Source of the DNA: Streptococcus mitis | Lineage (GTDB): Bacteria > Bacillota > Bacilli > Lactobacillales > Streptococcaceae | Assembly (NCBI RefSeq): GCF_009496285.1 | Contig: NZ_WIJK01000002.1 | Span: 1-64,000 of the forward strand | DNA: 64,000 nt | Direction of reading: 5' to 3' | Part shown: in pieces, positions 10,493 to 19,240 of the stretch | How positions within the stretch are numbered: the first letter of the stretch is position 1 | Layout: the number at the start of each line of letters is the position of its first letter | Translations under genes and position numbers: made by a program | The notes under the pieces: generated by a model | Told to the model about the DNA's origin: nothing | The model's database searches: none | The model's input: only the letters and a program-made list of their open reading frames with translations

Positions 10493-11608
10493 TTAAACGT
10501 TAAAGCGGAATTCCATGATATCGCCATCTTGCACGACATATTCTTTTCCTTCTTCACGCAAGCGTCCAGCTTCTTTTACAGCCTTTTCAGAACCGTATTT
10601 CACTAGATCCTCATATGACATGGTAACTGCACGAATAAAGCCTTTTTCAAAGTCTGAGTGGATAATACCAGCTGCTTGAGGAGCCTTCATACCACGTTTA
10701 AAGGTCCAAGCGCGAACCTCTTTTTCACCAGCTGTGAAGTAAGTTCCAAGCCCAAGCAAGTGATATGCTGCACGAGTCAACTTGTCAACGCCTGATTCTG
10801 TTAACCCAAGTGCTTCAAGAAACTCTTGCTTGTCTTCATCGTCTAACTCAGAAATTTCTTCCTCAGCACGCGCAGAAATAACTACTACTTCAGCATTTTC
10901 TGTCGCTGCAAATTCGCGAATTTGTTTGACATAGTCGATAGAGTCAGGTTCTGAAACCACATCCTCATCTACATTGGCAACATAAAGAACTGGTTTAGTT
11001 GTCAAAAGGAAGAGACCTTTGACAACTTTTTGTTCTTCATCTGTAAATTCGATGGTGCGAGCTGATTTTCCATCTTCAAGAACAGGTTTAATCTTTTGGA
11101 GAACGTTAAATTCTGCAACTGATTCCTTATCTTTTTGCGTACGCGCCATTTTTTCTACACGCGCATAGCGTTTATTGACTGATTCTAAGTCAGCAAGAAT
11201 CAACTCTAGGTTAATGGTATCAATATCTGCTAGTGGATCCACAAAGGCATCTTCACGACCTTGTTCACGCATGACATTTTCATCATCAAAGGCACGAACC
11301 ACATGAACAATCGCATCAACTTCACGGATGTTGGCCAAGAATTTATTCCCAAGACCTTCTCCTCTTGATGCTCCTTTTACAATCCCTGCAATATCTGTAA
11401 ATTCAAAGGTTGTTGGAACTGTCTTTTTAGGAGTAATCATTTCCGTCAATTTTTGGAGGCGTTCATCTGGAACTTCTACCATTCCAACGTTTGGATCAAT
11501 GGTCGCAAAAGGATAGTTTGCAGCCTCTGCTCCTGCTTTTGTAATTGCATTAAATAGGGTTGATTTACCAACGTTTGGTAAACCTACAATACCTGCTGTT
11601 AAAGCCAT
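10493..11608 (-). CDS. ychF: Redox-regulated ATPase / GTPase-like YchF
   Basis: An Obg-family P-loop protein of 371 aa that prefers ATP and associates with ribosomes. G1 is GLPNVGKST near residue 8, the G3 region is [10 protein letters not shown], a coiled-coil insertion follows in the middle, and a C-terminal TGS domain ends in the typical [10 protein letters not shown]. It is separated from the DUF951 gene upstream by a short intergenic space. Confidence 0.96.
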   Translation of the reverse strand: MALTAGIVGLPNVGKSTLFNAITKAGAEAANYPFATIDPNVGMVEVPDERLQKLTEMITPKKTVPTTFEFTDIAGIVKGASRGEGLGNKFLANIREVDAIVHVVRAFDDENVMREQGREDAFVDPLADIDTINLELILADLESVNKRYARVEKMARTQKDKESVAEFNVLQKIKPVLEDGKSARTIEFTDEEQKVVKGLFLLTTKPVLYVANVDEDVVSEPDSIDYVKQIREFAATENAEVVVISARAEEEISELDDEDKQEFLEALGLTESGVDKLTRAAYHLLGLGTYFTAGEKEVRAWTFKRGMKAPQAAGIIHSDFEKGFIRAVTMSYEDLVKYGSEKAVKEAGRLREEGKEYVVQDGDIMEFRFNV

Positions 11609-11692
11609 AGTTTCTCATTCTCCGTTCACATTTCAATCTTCAATATTATAACACAAAAAGGGAAAACTTGCTAACTCTCTTATGATGGTGGG

Positions 11693-11887
11693 TTAGTCGA
11701 TGATTTTACTCATTTTTCTTTCAAAGTCATAGCGACTCATCATGACCACATGATCACAATTACTACATTTTATCTTGATGTCTGCTCCAACACGGGTAAT
11801 TTCCCAGCGATTTGCTTTTTTACCAGTTGACTTGATTGTACAAGCGTGTGGTTTTTTCATTTCAACAAAATTTCCAACTTTATACAT
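11693..11887 (-). CDS. DUF951 small protein
   Basis: The 64-aa basic protein MYKVGNFVEMKKPHACTIK matches the DUF951 family, which is found between dnaN and ychF in many Firmicutes. A CSNCDHV pair of cysteines near residues 45-48, with a single earlier Cys, could form a metal or nucleic-acid-binding knuckle (inference). Function unknown. Confidence 0.9.
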   Translation of the reverse strand: MYKVGNFVEMKKPHACTIKSTGKKANRWEITRVGADIKIKCSNCDHVVMMSRYDFERKMSKIID

Positions 11888-11917
11888 AGTTAGTCTCCTT
11901 TTTCTTTTTCGATTATA

Positions 11918-11951
11918 TCATAAAAGAGGCGAGCTAGGCTCAACCTCTTTC
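11918..11951 (-). terminator. Terminator after dnaN
   Basis: The outer arms AAAGAGG (11923-11929) and CCTCTTT (11944-11950) pair, and an inner GAGC/GCTC pair extends the stem. On the minus strand it ends in TTTTAT directly after the dnaN stop. Confidence 0.7.
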
Positions 11952-11953
11952 CA

Positions 11954-13090
11954 TTAATTTGTACGAACTGGCGTGATGAGCTGCATGAAGTCTTCATCTG
12001 TATCAGCTGGAACCAGAGTAAATGGACGAACTGCTGAAATAAAGCTGATTGTAACTTTTTCGCTATTCAAAGCTTTTAATGCCTCAATCAAATAAGTTGG
12101 GTTGAAACTAATTGTCAAATCAGCACCACTTACATTTTCAGTATCAATTTCTTCGTTTACTTTCCCTACTTCTGGAGAATGAACATGAGCACTTACAACT
12201 CCTTCTTTGATTTCTAATTTAACAGTACCATTTTGTGTCGCACTTGATAAGAGGCGAGCACGTTCCATAGACTGGCGTAGTTTAGAAACATCAAAAGTCA
12301 CTGTTGTATTGAAATCTGTTGGAATCAATCGATCGGTATCTGGATAATTTCCTTCTAAGAGACGTGTGTAGAAGCTAATATTTTCACTTCTAAAGAGAAT
12401 TTGATTATTGGCGAAGAAAATCTCCACTGTTTCGATATCATCCGTAAAAACAGCTGAAAATTCGCGTAGCGAACGACTTGGGATGACAACATCAAAATCA
12501 TCGCTATTTTTTTCAAGAGTCAACTTTTTCTGACTAAGACGGTGAGAGTCTGTCGCAACTGTTTTTAATTCTTTGTGGTTGCTTAAAACAAAGTGGACAC
12601 CTGTCAAAATAGGACGGCTTTCTTGGGTACTAGCTGCAAAAGCTGTTTCATTGATAATCTTTTTAAGAAGTTTTGTTTCAAGAAGTAAAGGATTGCTTGC
12701 AGAAATTTCCTGAATACGTGGATATTGCTCACTATCTTTTCCTTTAAGAGTAATCTCTGATTTTCCACTAGTTAAGACAATTTGCTTTTGTTCAATCTCT
12801 TTAAAATCAAGTGTTACATCTGGAAGGCTTGAAACAACATTGATAAAGAAAGAAGCTTCCAGTAGAACTGAACCTAAAGAGTTAATCAAGAGACCTGCAT
12901 TTTCATTTTTTTGCGAGATAAAATTTTCGATTGAGATTTGACCATTTGATCCAATCAAGGTAATTCCTTCATTGGTAACATCAATTTTTACAGTCGATAA
13001 AATAGGAATTGCATTCTTTGAGCTAATAGCTCTCTTTGTTGTATTTAAGGCTTGTAAAAATAAGTTTTTATTAATTGAAAAATGAATCAT
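11954..13090 (-). CDS. dnaN: DNA polymerase III beta sliding clamp
   Basis: Ring-shaped processivity factor that ties the replicative polymerase to DNA. I chose the start at MIHFSINKNLF (13090) because an AAGGAG-type ribosome site lies just upstream. The frame stays open to 13165, but the extra residues (a run of tyrosines) are not clamp sequence. This gives 378 aa, the usual length. Three-domain clamp sequence continues to the end at residues PVRTN. It follows dnaA, separated by three DnaA boxes. Confidence 0.97.
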   Translation of the reverse strand: MIHFSINKNLFLQALNTTKRAISSKNAIPILSTVKIDVTNEGITLIGSNGQISIENFISQKNENAGLLINSLGSVLLEASFFINVVSSLPDVTLDFKEIEQKQIVLTSGKSEITLKGKDSEQYPRIQEISASNPLLLETKLLKKIINETAFAASTQESRPILTGVHFVLSNHKELKTVATDSHRLSQKKLTLEKNSDDFDVVIPSRSLREFSAVFTDDIETVEIFFANNQILFRSENISFYTRLLEGNYPDTDRLIPTDFNTTVTFDVSKLRQSMERARLLSSATQNGTVKLEIKEGVVSAHVHSPEVGKVNEEIDTENVSGADLTISFNPTYLIEALKALNSEKVTISFISAVRPFTLVPADTDEDFMQLITPVRTN

Positions 13091-13152
13091 GGATTCTCCT
13101 TTATTCTTTTTATTATTAGAAGGATAATAGTAATAATAGAGCGTGTGAAATC

Positions 13153-13245
13153 TGTGGAAAAACACTTGTAATCAAGAAAACTCAAGGACAGAGCCTTGTT
13201 TAAAAGATGTGGATAAATAAGAGATTTTTTAAAAAGTTATCCACA
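13153..13245. promoter_or_regulatory. DnaA boxes in the dnaA-dnaN spacer
   Basis: Three 9-mers match the DnaA box: TGTGGAAAA at 13153-13161, TGTGGATAA at 13208-13216 and TTATCCACA at 13237-13245. They occupy the spacer between dnaA and dnaN, as in bipartite Firmicute origins, and may form the second half of oriC or regulate dnaN. Confidence 0.85.
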
Positions 13246-13247
13246 AG

Positions 13248-14603
13248 TTATTTAATTTTCTTTTTGATGTTTTCAATTTCTATACGTAAATTATCATCTG
13301 TTTCAAGCATGGATTTGATTTTTCCATGAGCGTGAATGACCGTTGTGTGGTCTTTACCACCAAACTCTTTTCCAATCTTAGGAAGGCTATTATCAGTCAT
13401 TTCTCTGGCTAGATACATGGCAACTTGACGGGCTAAAACGATATTTTGAACACGTCTAGTTCCTTTCATTTCCTTGACACTAACACCATAGAAGTTTCCA
13501 ACTTCTGTCTGGATTTTATCAATTGGAATCACGATCATTTTGCTAACGTCTTGTTTACGAGCACGAATAGCTTCAGCTGCAATGTCAACTGTGATATCGT
13601 TAATTTTTTTGACTTTGGCCATTAGGCTGATATCGTTGAGTGCTCCTTCGAGTTCTCGCACGTTAGAGTCAAATTGTCCAGCCAAATATTCGAGTGTATC
13701 ATTCTGAAAATGATAGTTGAGATGTTCAGTCTTACTCTGTAAAATCGCAATACGTGTTTCAAAATCAGGTGGTGTGATATCTGTCGTTAATCCCCACGAG
13801 AAGCGCGTGACCAGACGTTCAGGTAGACTCTCTAAATGTTCAGGTCTACGGTCACTCGTTAAAACAATCTGTTTATTATTATTGTGAAGGGCGTTAAATG
13901 TATTGAAAAACTCTTCCTGAGTTTGTACTTTCTTTCCACTAAGTGATTGAATATCATCAATGAGTAGGAGGTCTAAACTACGGTAAGTTTTCTTGAATTT
14001 TTCCATATCATTAAGTCTCAAATGCTCTAGAAATTCATTAATAAAACTTTCAGCAGGTATGTATTTTACACGCGCATTTGGGCTCTTTTTTAGAATTTCA
14101 TTTCCAAGGGCATTTAACAGGTGAGTTTTTCCAAGTCCAGGCCCTCCGTAGATAAATAGAGGATTGTAAGTTAATCCTGGATCTTCAGAAACAGCCAAAG
14201 CAGCAGACTTAGCCCAAACATTACCATCCCCTTGAACAAAATTATCGAAAGTATACTTTTCCTTGAGTCCAGTTTCAGAATATGGAATAGTGGATTGACT
14301 TGGTTGATAATCGTTGCCAGGTTCAGACTCGAAAGCTACTTGTGAGCTCGCTTCTTCAACTTTCGTGAAGATATAATGAGCTTTTATTTCAGTATCATAG
14401 ATTTCAAAACCTGCTGCTAAAAGCATCCCATTGATATTTCGTTCCCAGAATATCTGCATTTCATCGCGGGGTAAGAAAATCGTTACAGTATTTTCTTCAA
14501 CTTTAACCAGTTTTGCGTCTAAAATATAGAAATCATAAACTGACTGAGTTAATTTATCATGTGCAAGTTCTAAAAGACGATTCCAAAATTGTTTTTCCTT
14601 CAA
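13248..14603 (-). CDS. dnaA: Chromosomal replication initiator DnaA
   Basis: AAA+ protein that binds DnaA boxes, melts oriC and loads the helicase. Domain I (about 1-80) is followed by a short linker. The ATPase domain has Walker [10 protein letters not shown] near residue 153 and Walker B LLLIDDIQ. The C-terminal DNA-binding domain carries the signature [11 protein letters not shown]. Length 451 aa is typical. It is flanked on both sides by DnaA boxes, so it is probably autoregulated. Confidence 0.98.
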   Translation of the reverse strand: MKEKQFWNRLLELAHDKLTQSVYDFYILDAKLVKVEENTVTIFLPRDEMQIFWERNINGMLLAAGFEIYDTEIKAHYIFTKVEEASSQVAFESEPGNDYQPSQSTIPYSETGLKEKYTFDNFVQGDGNVWAKSAALAVSEDPGLTYNPLFIYGGPGLGKTHLLNALGNEILKKSPNARVKYIPAESFINEFLEHLRLNDMEKFKKTYRSLDLLLIDDIQSLSGKKVQTQEEFFNTFNALHNNNKQIVLTSDRRPEHLESLPERLVTRFSWGLTTDITPPDFETRIAILQSKTEHLNYHFQNDTLEYLAGQFDSNVRELEGALNDISLMAKVKKINDITVDIAAEAIRARKQDVSKMIVIPIDKIQTEVGNFYGVSVKEMKGTRRVQNIVLARQVAMYLAREMTDNSLPKIGKEFGGKDHTTVIHAHGKIKSMLETDDNLRIEIENIKKKIK

Positions 14604-14639
14604 TGATTTTCTCCTCCTTTACTATAGAATTTAAAAGGT

Positions 14640-14800
14640 TTATTGATAGAATCATTTTACCATAGATAAGATTATTTTTCCACAAGTTGTGGAAAACAAT
14701 TAACAATGTTTTTAAATGTTATCCACAAAATGTGGATAACTAAGAAAAATTCTGAAATACTGGGCTTTTAAAAACTAAAATGCAGTGGATAACTATGTTC
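14640..14800. other. Origin of replication oriC
   Basis: The AT-rich 221-base dnaA-parB spacer contains DnaA boxes TTTTCCACA (14676-14684), TGTGGAAAA (14688-14696), TTATCCACA (14719-14727), TGTGGATAA (14731-14739) and AGTGGATAA (14784-14792). The first four form two inverted pairs, each with a 3-base spacer. The flanking DNA is AT-rich and could be the unwinding region. Gene context (dnaA on one side, parB on the other) fits a streptococcal origin. Confidence 0.9.
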
Positions 14801-14824
14801 GTTAAGAATACTAAAATAACAGCC

Positions 14825-15583
14825 TTATTTCAGGCTGTTAATAAATTGTTGGTATTCATCTTGGTTATGGAAGGAAATTGAAATTTTACCACTATCTTTT
14901 TTTTGTAGCTTAATCTGAACATCTAATCCGAGTATTTTTTTCAATTTTTGCTCTTCGTCTTTGACAAAGTGGTCTTTTTCTTTTTTGCTGCTCTTCTTCG
15001 TTTTTTGTAGTATTTGTTCAACTTGTCGAACAGAGAGATTTTCAGTTTGAATACGATTCAAGAGTTTGTCTTGTTTATCACTTGATAATTGAATGAGGAG
15101 TCTAGCATGAGCTTGAGAAAGTCTACCACTTTCAACCTCTATCAGGATATGTTTAGGTAGTCCTAATAATCGAACTAGGTTTGTAATATAAGGTCGAGAT
15201 TTTCCCATTTTTTCAGCAATTTCTGTGTGGGTAAAACCTTTATCAATTAAGGATTGATATGCTTTAGCTTCCTCGATAGGATTTAAATTTTCTCGTTGGA
15301 GATTCTCAATGATAGAATGAAGCATCATATCTTGATCAGAAAGTTGCTTAACAATGACTGGAACTTCTGAAAGTCCAGCAGCTATTGAAGCGCGATACCG
15401 TCTTTCTCCAGCTAGAATTTCATATCCAAGTACTGGAGATTTTCTAACGATGATTGGCTGAATCAAGCCGTTTTCCTTAATAGAATGGGCCAGTTCTTGT
15501 ATTTTTTCTTCTGAAAATTCCTTCCGAGGTTGATAGGGATTTTTTTGAATATCTTTTATTTGAACAATTTTAAATTCTTCCAT
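14825..15583 (-). CDS. parB: Chromosome partitioning protein ParB
   Basis: A 252-aa CTPase/DNA-binding protein that loads at parS and recruits SMC. The N-terminal ParB domain shows NPYQPRKEF and GERRYRAS (CTP-binding motif region), then a helix-turn-helix (HTEIAEKMGKSRPYITN) at about residues 115-135, and a C-terminal dimerisation domain. No parA lies beside it, as in other streptococci. Two perfect parS cores occur in this window (25381, 36592). It follows htrA closely and probably shares its transcript. Confidence 0.96.
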   Translation of the reverse strand: MEEFKIVQIKDIQKNPYQPRKEFSEEKIQELAHSIKENGLIQPIIVRKSPVLGYEILAGERRYRASIAAGLSEVPVIVKQLSDQDMMLHSIIENLQRENLNPIEEAKAYQSLIDKGFTHTEIAEKMGKSRPYITNLVRLLGLPKHILIEVESGRLSQAHARLLIQLSSDKQDKLLNRIQTENLSVRQVEQILQKTKKSSKKEKDHFVKDEEQKLKKILGLDVQIKLQKKDSGKISISFHNQDEYQQFINSLK

Positions 15584-15612
15584 AATTCTACATTAACACA
15601 ACTTAGATATTC

Positions 15613-15639
15613 TGTAAAGCAACTTTACATATCTGTAAA
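15613..15639. promoter_or_regulatory. TGTAAA/TTTACA triple motif before parB
   Basis: Three copies of the hexamer TGTAAA or its complement start at 15613, 15624 and 15634, so they fall one helical turn apart. The set lies in the short gap between the htrA stop and the parB start. Similar triplets occur near trpS, recF and dnaB. The binding protein is unknown. Confidence 0.4.
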
Positions 15640-16824
15640 CTATTGTTCCAAATCACTAGTACTCTTATCTAATTTAATGGTAGTTGTTTCTTCCTTGCCA
15701 TTACGGTAGTATGTAATGGTCATGCTATCTCCGATAGAATGGCTATATAGAGCACTTTGTAATTCAGTAGTTGAAGAAATAGCTTTATCATCCACTTTTG
15801 TAATGACGTCATATTGTTGTAGATGTCCATTGGCAGGCATACTAGTTATAACAGAACGAACAACTACTCCTGCAGTGACACTTGATGGTACATTCAATCT
15901 TTGTAAATCAGTGCTACTAAGATTTGAAAGGTTGACCATTTGAATGCCCAAGGCTGGTCGAGTGACTTTTCCATTCTTTTCCAATTGATTGATAATATTG
16001 ATGGCATCGTTTGAAGGAATGGCAAAACCAAGTCCTTCCACAGACGTTCCACCGTTTGTGGCGATTTTACTAGATGTAATTCCGATTACTTGTCCCTGAA
16101 TATTGATTAAGGGACCGCCAGAGTTTCCAGGGTTGATGGCTGTATCTGTTTGGATAGCCTTTGTAGAGATAGCTTGTCCATCTTCAGATTTTAAAGAAAC
16201 ATTTCTATTCAAACTTGACACGATGCCTTGTGTCACGGTATTGGCATATTCAGAACCTAGAGGGCTTCCGATTGCAATAGCTGTTTCTCCAACTGTTAGT
16301 TGATCAGAATCTCCAAATTCGGCTACTGTAGTCACCTTATCTGCAGTAATTTTTACAACTGCAATGTCAGAATAAGTATCAGAACCAACAATTTCACCTG
16401 GAACTTTAGTCCCATCTGCTAAACGAATATCAACTTTTTTAGCGCCATTAATAACGTGAGTATTGGTTACGAGGTAAGCAAAGTTACCTTCTTTTTTATA
16501 AATAACTCCAGAACCTTCACTAGATACTTGCTCAGTATTTGTATCTGTATCAGTCTCTGTAGATCCAAATAAACTATTTTGGGAGTTTGCGGAGTAAGTA
16601 ATGACAGATACTACAGCATCTTTAACTTTATCGACTGCCTGTGTGGTTGAGTTTTCATTTTTTACAGCTGTTTTGCTGACAGTGGTGGTATTTGTTGGAT
16701 TAGTGTTTTGTTTTTGACTTAGCTGCAATGTCGTAAAAGTACCTAAAACACCACTAAAAAAGCTAATGAGAATGACTACTAAAAGTTGTCCCCATTTTTT
16801 GGAACTAGTTTTTAAGTTTTTCAT
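15640..16824 (-). CDS. htrA: Surface serine protease HtrA/DegP
   Basis: Membrane-anchored quality-control protease that degrades misfolded exported proteins, including competence peptide in pneumococcus. The start at [11 protein letters not shown] (16824) is preferred. The ATG at 16836 is itself part of the ATGGAGG ribosome site and would add only MEAS. An N-terminal membrane anchor (about 10-33) precedes a trypsin-like domain with His (THVINGA), Asp (SDIAVVK) and Ser (NPGNSGGP). One C-terminal PDZ domain follows. A CiaR box precedes the promoter. Confidence 0.96.
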   Translation of the reverse strand: MKNLKTSSKKWGQLLVVILISFFSGVLGTFTTLQLSQKQNTNPTNTTTVSKTAVKNENSTTQAVDKVKDAVVSVITYSANSQNSLFGSTETDTDTNTEQVSSEGSGVIYKKEGNFAYLVTNTHVINGAKKVDIRLADGTKVPGEIVGSDTYSDIAVVKITADKVTTVAEFGDSDQLTVGETAIAIGSPLGSEYANTVTQGIVSSLNRNVSLKSEDGQAISTKAIQTDTAINPGNSGGPLINIQGQVIGITSSKIATNGGTSVEGLGFAIPSNDAINIINQLEKNGKVTRPALGIQMVNLSNLSSTDLQRLNVPSSVTAGVVVRSVITSMPANGHLQQYDVITKVDDKAISSTTELQSALYSHSIGDSMTITYYRNGKEETTTIKLDKSTSDLEQ

Positions 16825-16853
16825 AGAAGCCTCCATGTTTTTTAATCAATGAA

Positions 16854-16886
16854 AGTATAAAATAGCTAGCTTAATCCAAGCTTAAA
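16854..16886 (-). promoter_or_regulatory. CiaR-controlled htrA promoter
   Basis: On the minus strand the direct repeat TTTAAG-CTTGG-ATTAAG (16870-16886) matches the known CiaR site, NTTAAG-N5-WTTAAG. It stands 10 bases upstream of a TATACT -10 element (16854-16859), the same arrangement as known activated CiaR promoters. This predicts strong activation of htrA-parB by the CiaRH two-component system. Confidence 0.88.
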
Positions 16887-16891
16887 AACAA

Positions 16892-16970
16892 AAAGTTTTT
16901 CACAACTTGTGGATAACTTTCAAAAACCTGTGAATTTATTAAAGTTTTTCAAAATCTTATCTGTGAATAA
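16892..16970. promoter_or_regulatory. DnaA-box cluster between htrA and rlmH
   Basis: TTTTTCACA (16896-16904) and TGTGGATAA (16908-16916) form an inverted pair with a 3-base spacer, extended by flanking AAAG/CTTT. A further TGTGAATAA is at 16962-16970. This repeats the oriC pair design upstream of both the htrA and rlmH promoters. Confidence 0.7.
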
Positions 16971-16992
16971 GATGTGAAATTGAGTGTGAATA

Positions 16993-17001
16993 TGTTAGAA
17001 T
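16993..17001 (+). promoter_or_regulatory. Extended -10 promoter of rlmH (leaderless start)
   Basis: TGT-TAGAAT (16993-17001) is an extended -10 element whose end lies only 6 bases before the rlmH ATG at 17008. Transcription would begin at about the A of the start codon. No ribosome site can fit between them. Confidence 0.6.
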
Positions 17002-17007
17002 AGAAGA

Positions 17008-17487
17008 ATGAAAATTAAAGTGGTAACAGTTGGAAAACTGAAAGAAAAATATCTCAAAGATGGCATAGCAGAATACTCCAAGAGAATTTCACGATTTGCT
17101 AATCTAGAAATGATTGAGTTGGCTGATGAAAAAACACCAGATCGGGCCAGCGAATCTGAAAATCAAAAGATTTTGGAGTTGGAAGGGAACCGCATTCTTG
17201 CTAAAGTAGGGGAACGTGATTTTGTAGTTGTTTTAGCTATTGAAGGAACAACTTTTTCTTCTGAAGAGTTCAGTAAGCAGCTTGAAAGGGCTTCTATCAA
17301 TGGATTTTCGACAATCATTTTTATCATTGGTGGGAGTTTAGGACTATCTCCAGAGGTGAAAAAAAGAGCCAATCTCTCTGTTAGTTTTGGGAGATTGACG
17401 CTTCCTCATCAACTAATGAGATTAGTCTTAGTAGAACAAATTTATAGAGCGTTTTCGATTCAACAGGGCTCTCCCTATCATAAATAG
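17008..17487 (+). CDS. rlmH: 23S rRNA pseudouridine-1915 N3-methyltransferase
   Basis: SPOUT-class methyltransferase that methylates pseudouridine 1915 in helix 69 of 23S rRNA. The 159-aa protein has the RlmH signatures [13 protein letters not shown] (SAM-binding knot) near residue 104 and [17 protein letters not shown] near the C-terminus, ending in QQGSPYHK. Its place next to htrA and before comCDE is the conserved mitis-group order. Promoter spacing suggests a leaderless mRNA. Confidence 0.97.
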   Translation: MKIKVVTVGKLKEKYLKDGIAEYSKRISRFANLEMIELADEKTPDRASESENQKILELEGNRILAKVGERDFVVVLAIEGTTFSSEEFSKQLERASINGFSTIIFIIGGSLGLSPEVKKRANLSVSFGRLTLPHQLMRLVLVEQIYRAFSIQQGSPYHK

Positions 17488-17530
17488 ATGATTGACTAAG
17501 CTAGATTTTTTTGATAAGATAGATTAGTAA

Positions 17531-17604
17531 GGTCTCATAGCTCAGCTGGATAGAGCATTCGCCTTCTAAGCGAACGGTCGCAGGTTCGAATCCTGCTGGG
17601 ATCA
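17531..17604 (+). tRNA. tRNA-Arg (TCT)
   Basis: Complete cloverleaf with acceptor GGTCTCA/TGGGATC (with G-T pairs), D arm, anticodon loop CTTCTAA with TCT, and T arm GGTTCGAATCC. It borders comC, as in pneumococcus. Confidence 0.97.
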
Positions 17605-17612
17605 GTTAAATC

Positions 17613-17642
17613 GTAAGCTGGGAAAAATCCCAGCTTTTTTTG
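17613..17642 (+). terminator. Terminator after tRNA-Arg
   Basis: The arms AAGCTGGGA (17615-17623) and TCCCAGCTT (17628-17636) are followed by a T run. It isolates comCDE from upstream transcription. Confidence 0.9.
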
Positions 17643-17652
17643 TAAAAAGTTG

Positions 17653-17719
17653 ACATTTCAGAAGAAAATTTGAGCATTTGAGAGATAATTCTCTATAGGT
17701 ATCGTAGATTTTATATAAT
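17653..17719 (+). promoter_or_regulatory. ComE-dependent comCDE promoter
   Basis: Two direct repeats, ACATTTCAG (17653-17661) and GCATTTGAG (17674-17682), are separated by 12 bases. This fits the known ComE binding pattern of two 9-mers with 12-base spacing. A TATAAT -10 is at 17714-17719. Phosphorylated ComE should activate comC, comD and comE here, closing the positive feedback loop. Confidence 0.88.
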
Positions 17720-17766
17720 ATTTTTGTAAGTTAATTTACAAGAAAAACATTATAGGAGTTTATATT

Positions 17767-17895
17767 ATGAAAAAGAATACAGATTTTGCTCAAATGAAAG
17801 ATTTCCAAGAATTGAACGAAAAAGAACTGCAGGAAATTAGAGGTGGGGATATTAGGAGTTTTAAGTTTTTAAATAAAATATTTCCGAAGAAGTAG
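17767..17895 (+). CDS. comC: Competence-stimulating peptide precursor ComC
   Basis: A 42-aa prepeptide with a double-glycine leader (LNEKELQEIRGG). Cleavage after GG by the ComAB transporter would release the 15-residue pheromone DIRSFKFLNKIFPKK. The acidic first residue, an Arg at position 3 and a basic tail are CSP hallmarks. The sequence is not CSP-1 or CSP-2 of pneumococcus. It starts 47 bases downstream of the -10 element and precedes comD by 25 bases. Confidence 0.95.
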   Translation: MKKNTDFAQMKDFQELNEKELQEIRGGDIRSFKFLNKIFPKK

Positions 17896-17920
17896 TTTAT
17901 TAAAAGATAGGGAGAACATA

Positions 17921-19240
17921 ATGGATTTATTTGGTGTGGTAATAGCTATTTTTTATGTTTTTATTATTAGTAAAATTTATAAATGGATTTGTAAAGCAAC
18001 TAGAAAAGAACAATGTATTTTTAGTATTTATATCTTTCTACTACAATTGACAGTGGAAGAAGGTACTTATTTGGTATCTGCTAGTAGTTTTGGATTGTCT
18101 AAATTTTTATTTCCTTTCCTCCTATTTACTTACTTTATTGGATTTAAGAAGTATGAGAAGTCTAAGGGAATTTTTATCAGTCTGTTATTTTCTCTCTTAT
18201 ATCATACTACTAATAACTTTTTATCTGTAACCTTATCATCTATTACAGGAGATGAGTTTGCATTGAAGTATAACAATTATTTTTCTCTATTTATCCTGAT
18301 CTTAACTTATTTGGTTATTAAAGTTGTTGTTTCTTATTTCCATCTCGAATTTAAATATTTTGATAAAGACTATCTATATCCTTTTCTGAAGAAAGTGCTC
18401 TTTGCATTTGTTTTTCTACACGTTGTCTCTTTCACTTCAGATATTGTGAGTACGATTCGTCACTTAAATGGTTTTGGAAGTATTTTATCATCCATTGTTT
18501 TTGTTGGCTTACTTTTGACTTTTTTCTCCATGAATTCTCATAAAGTTCAGATAGAAAAAGAGATTGAATTGGAACAAAAGAAGTTTGAGCAAAAACATTT
18601 ACAAACTTACACGGATGAGATTGTTTCCTTATATAATGAAATTCGTGGTTTTCGTCATGACTATACAGGCATGCTTGTCAGCTTAAGAATGGCGATTGAA
18701 AGTAAAGATTTACAAGAGATTGACAGAGTTTACAGTGAAGTTCTTGTCAAAGCAAATCAAAAATTACGTTCAGATAAGTATACCTATTTCGATTTGAACA
18801 ATATTGAGGACTCAGCGCTTCGAAGTTTGATTGCCCAATCTATTGTCAATGCGAAAACTAATGATGTAGAGTACACATTAGAGGTAAAAGATATTATTAC
18901 ACCTTTATCTATGGAATTGTTAGATTTGGTGCGCGTGATGAGCGTTCTGCTCAATAATGCTGTTGAAGGGGCAGTTGAAAGCTATCAAAAACAACTAGAG
19001 GTAGCTATCATCAAGTTGGATCTTGAAACCCTAGTTGTCATCCAAAACTCTTGTAAAAAAAGAAAGGTAAAATCCGAAGATTTATTTGAATTAGGATTTT
19101 CAACTAAAGGAAGACATAGAGGACTTGGACTTAATAATGTTAAAGAAATTTTAGGAAAATATGACAATGTTATTTTAGAAACAGAAATTGATAATGATGT
19201 ATTTAAACAAGTAATTAGATTTAAGAGGGAACTGATATGA
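17921..19240 (+). CDS. comD: CSP receptor histidine kinase ComD
   Basis: Membrane sensor kinase of the HPK10 group. The N-terminal half (about 1-210) carries roughly six membrane helices that recognise the peptide. The cytoplasmic part has the phospho-acceptor His in EIRGFRHDYTGM near residue 247, the asparagine box SVLLNNAVEGA, and the glycine box GRHRGLGLNNV. Length 439 aa is normal. The N-terminal domain should match this strain's own pheromone type. Its stop overlaps the comE start by 4 bases. Confidence 0.96.
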   Translation: MDLFGVVIAIFYVFIISKIYKWICKATRKEQCIFSIYIFLLQLTVEEGTYLVSASSFGLSKFLFPFLLFTYFIGFKKYEKSKGIFISLLFSLLYHTTNNFLSVTLSSITGDEFALKYNNYFSLFILILTYLVIKVVVSYFHLEFKYFDKDYLYPFLKKVLFAFVFLHVVSFTSDIVSTIRHLNGFGSILSSIVFVGLLLTFFSMNSHKVQIEKEIELEQKKFEQKHLQTYTDEIVSLYNEIRGFRHDYTGMLVSLRMAIESKDLQEIDRVYSEVLVKANQKLRSDKYTYFDLNNIEDSALRSLIAQSIVNAKTNDVEYTLEVKDIITPLSMELLDLVRVMSVLLNNAVEGAVESYQKQLEVAIIKLDLETLVVIQNSCKKRKVKSEDLFELGFSTKGRHRGLGLNNVKEILGKYDNVILETEIDNDVFKQVIRFKRELI

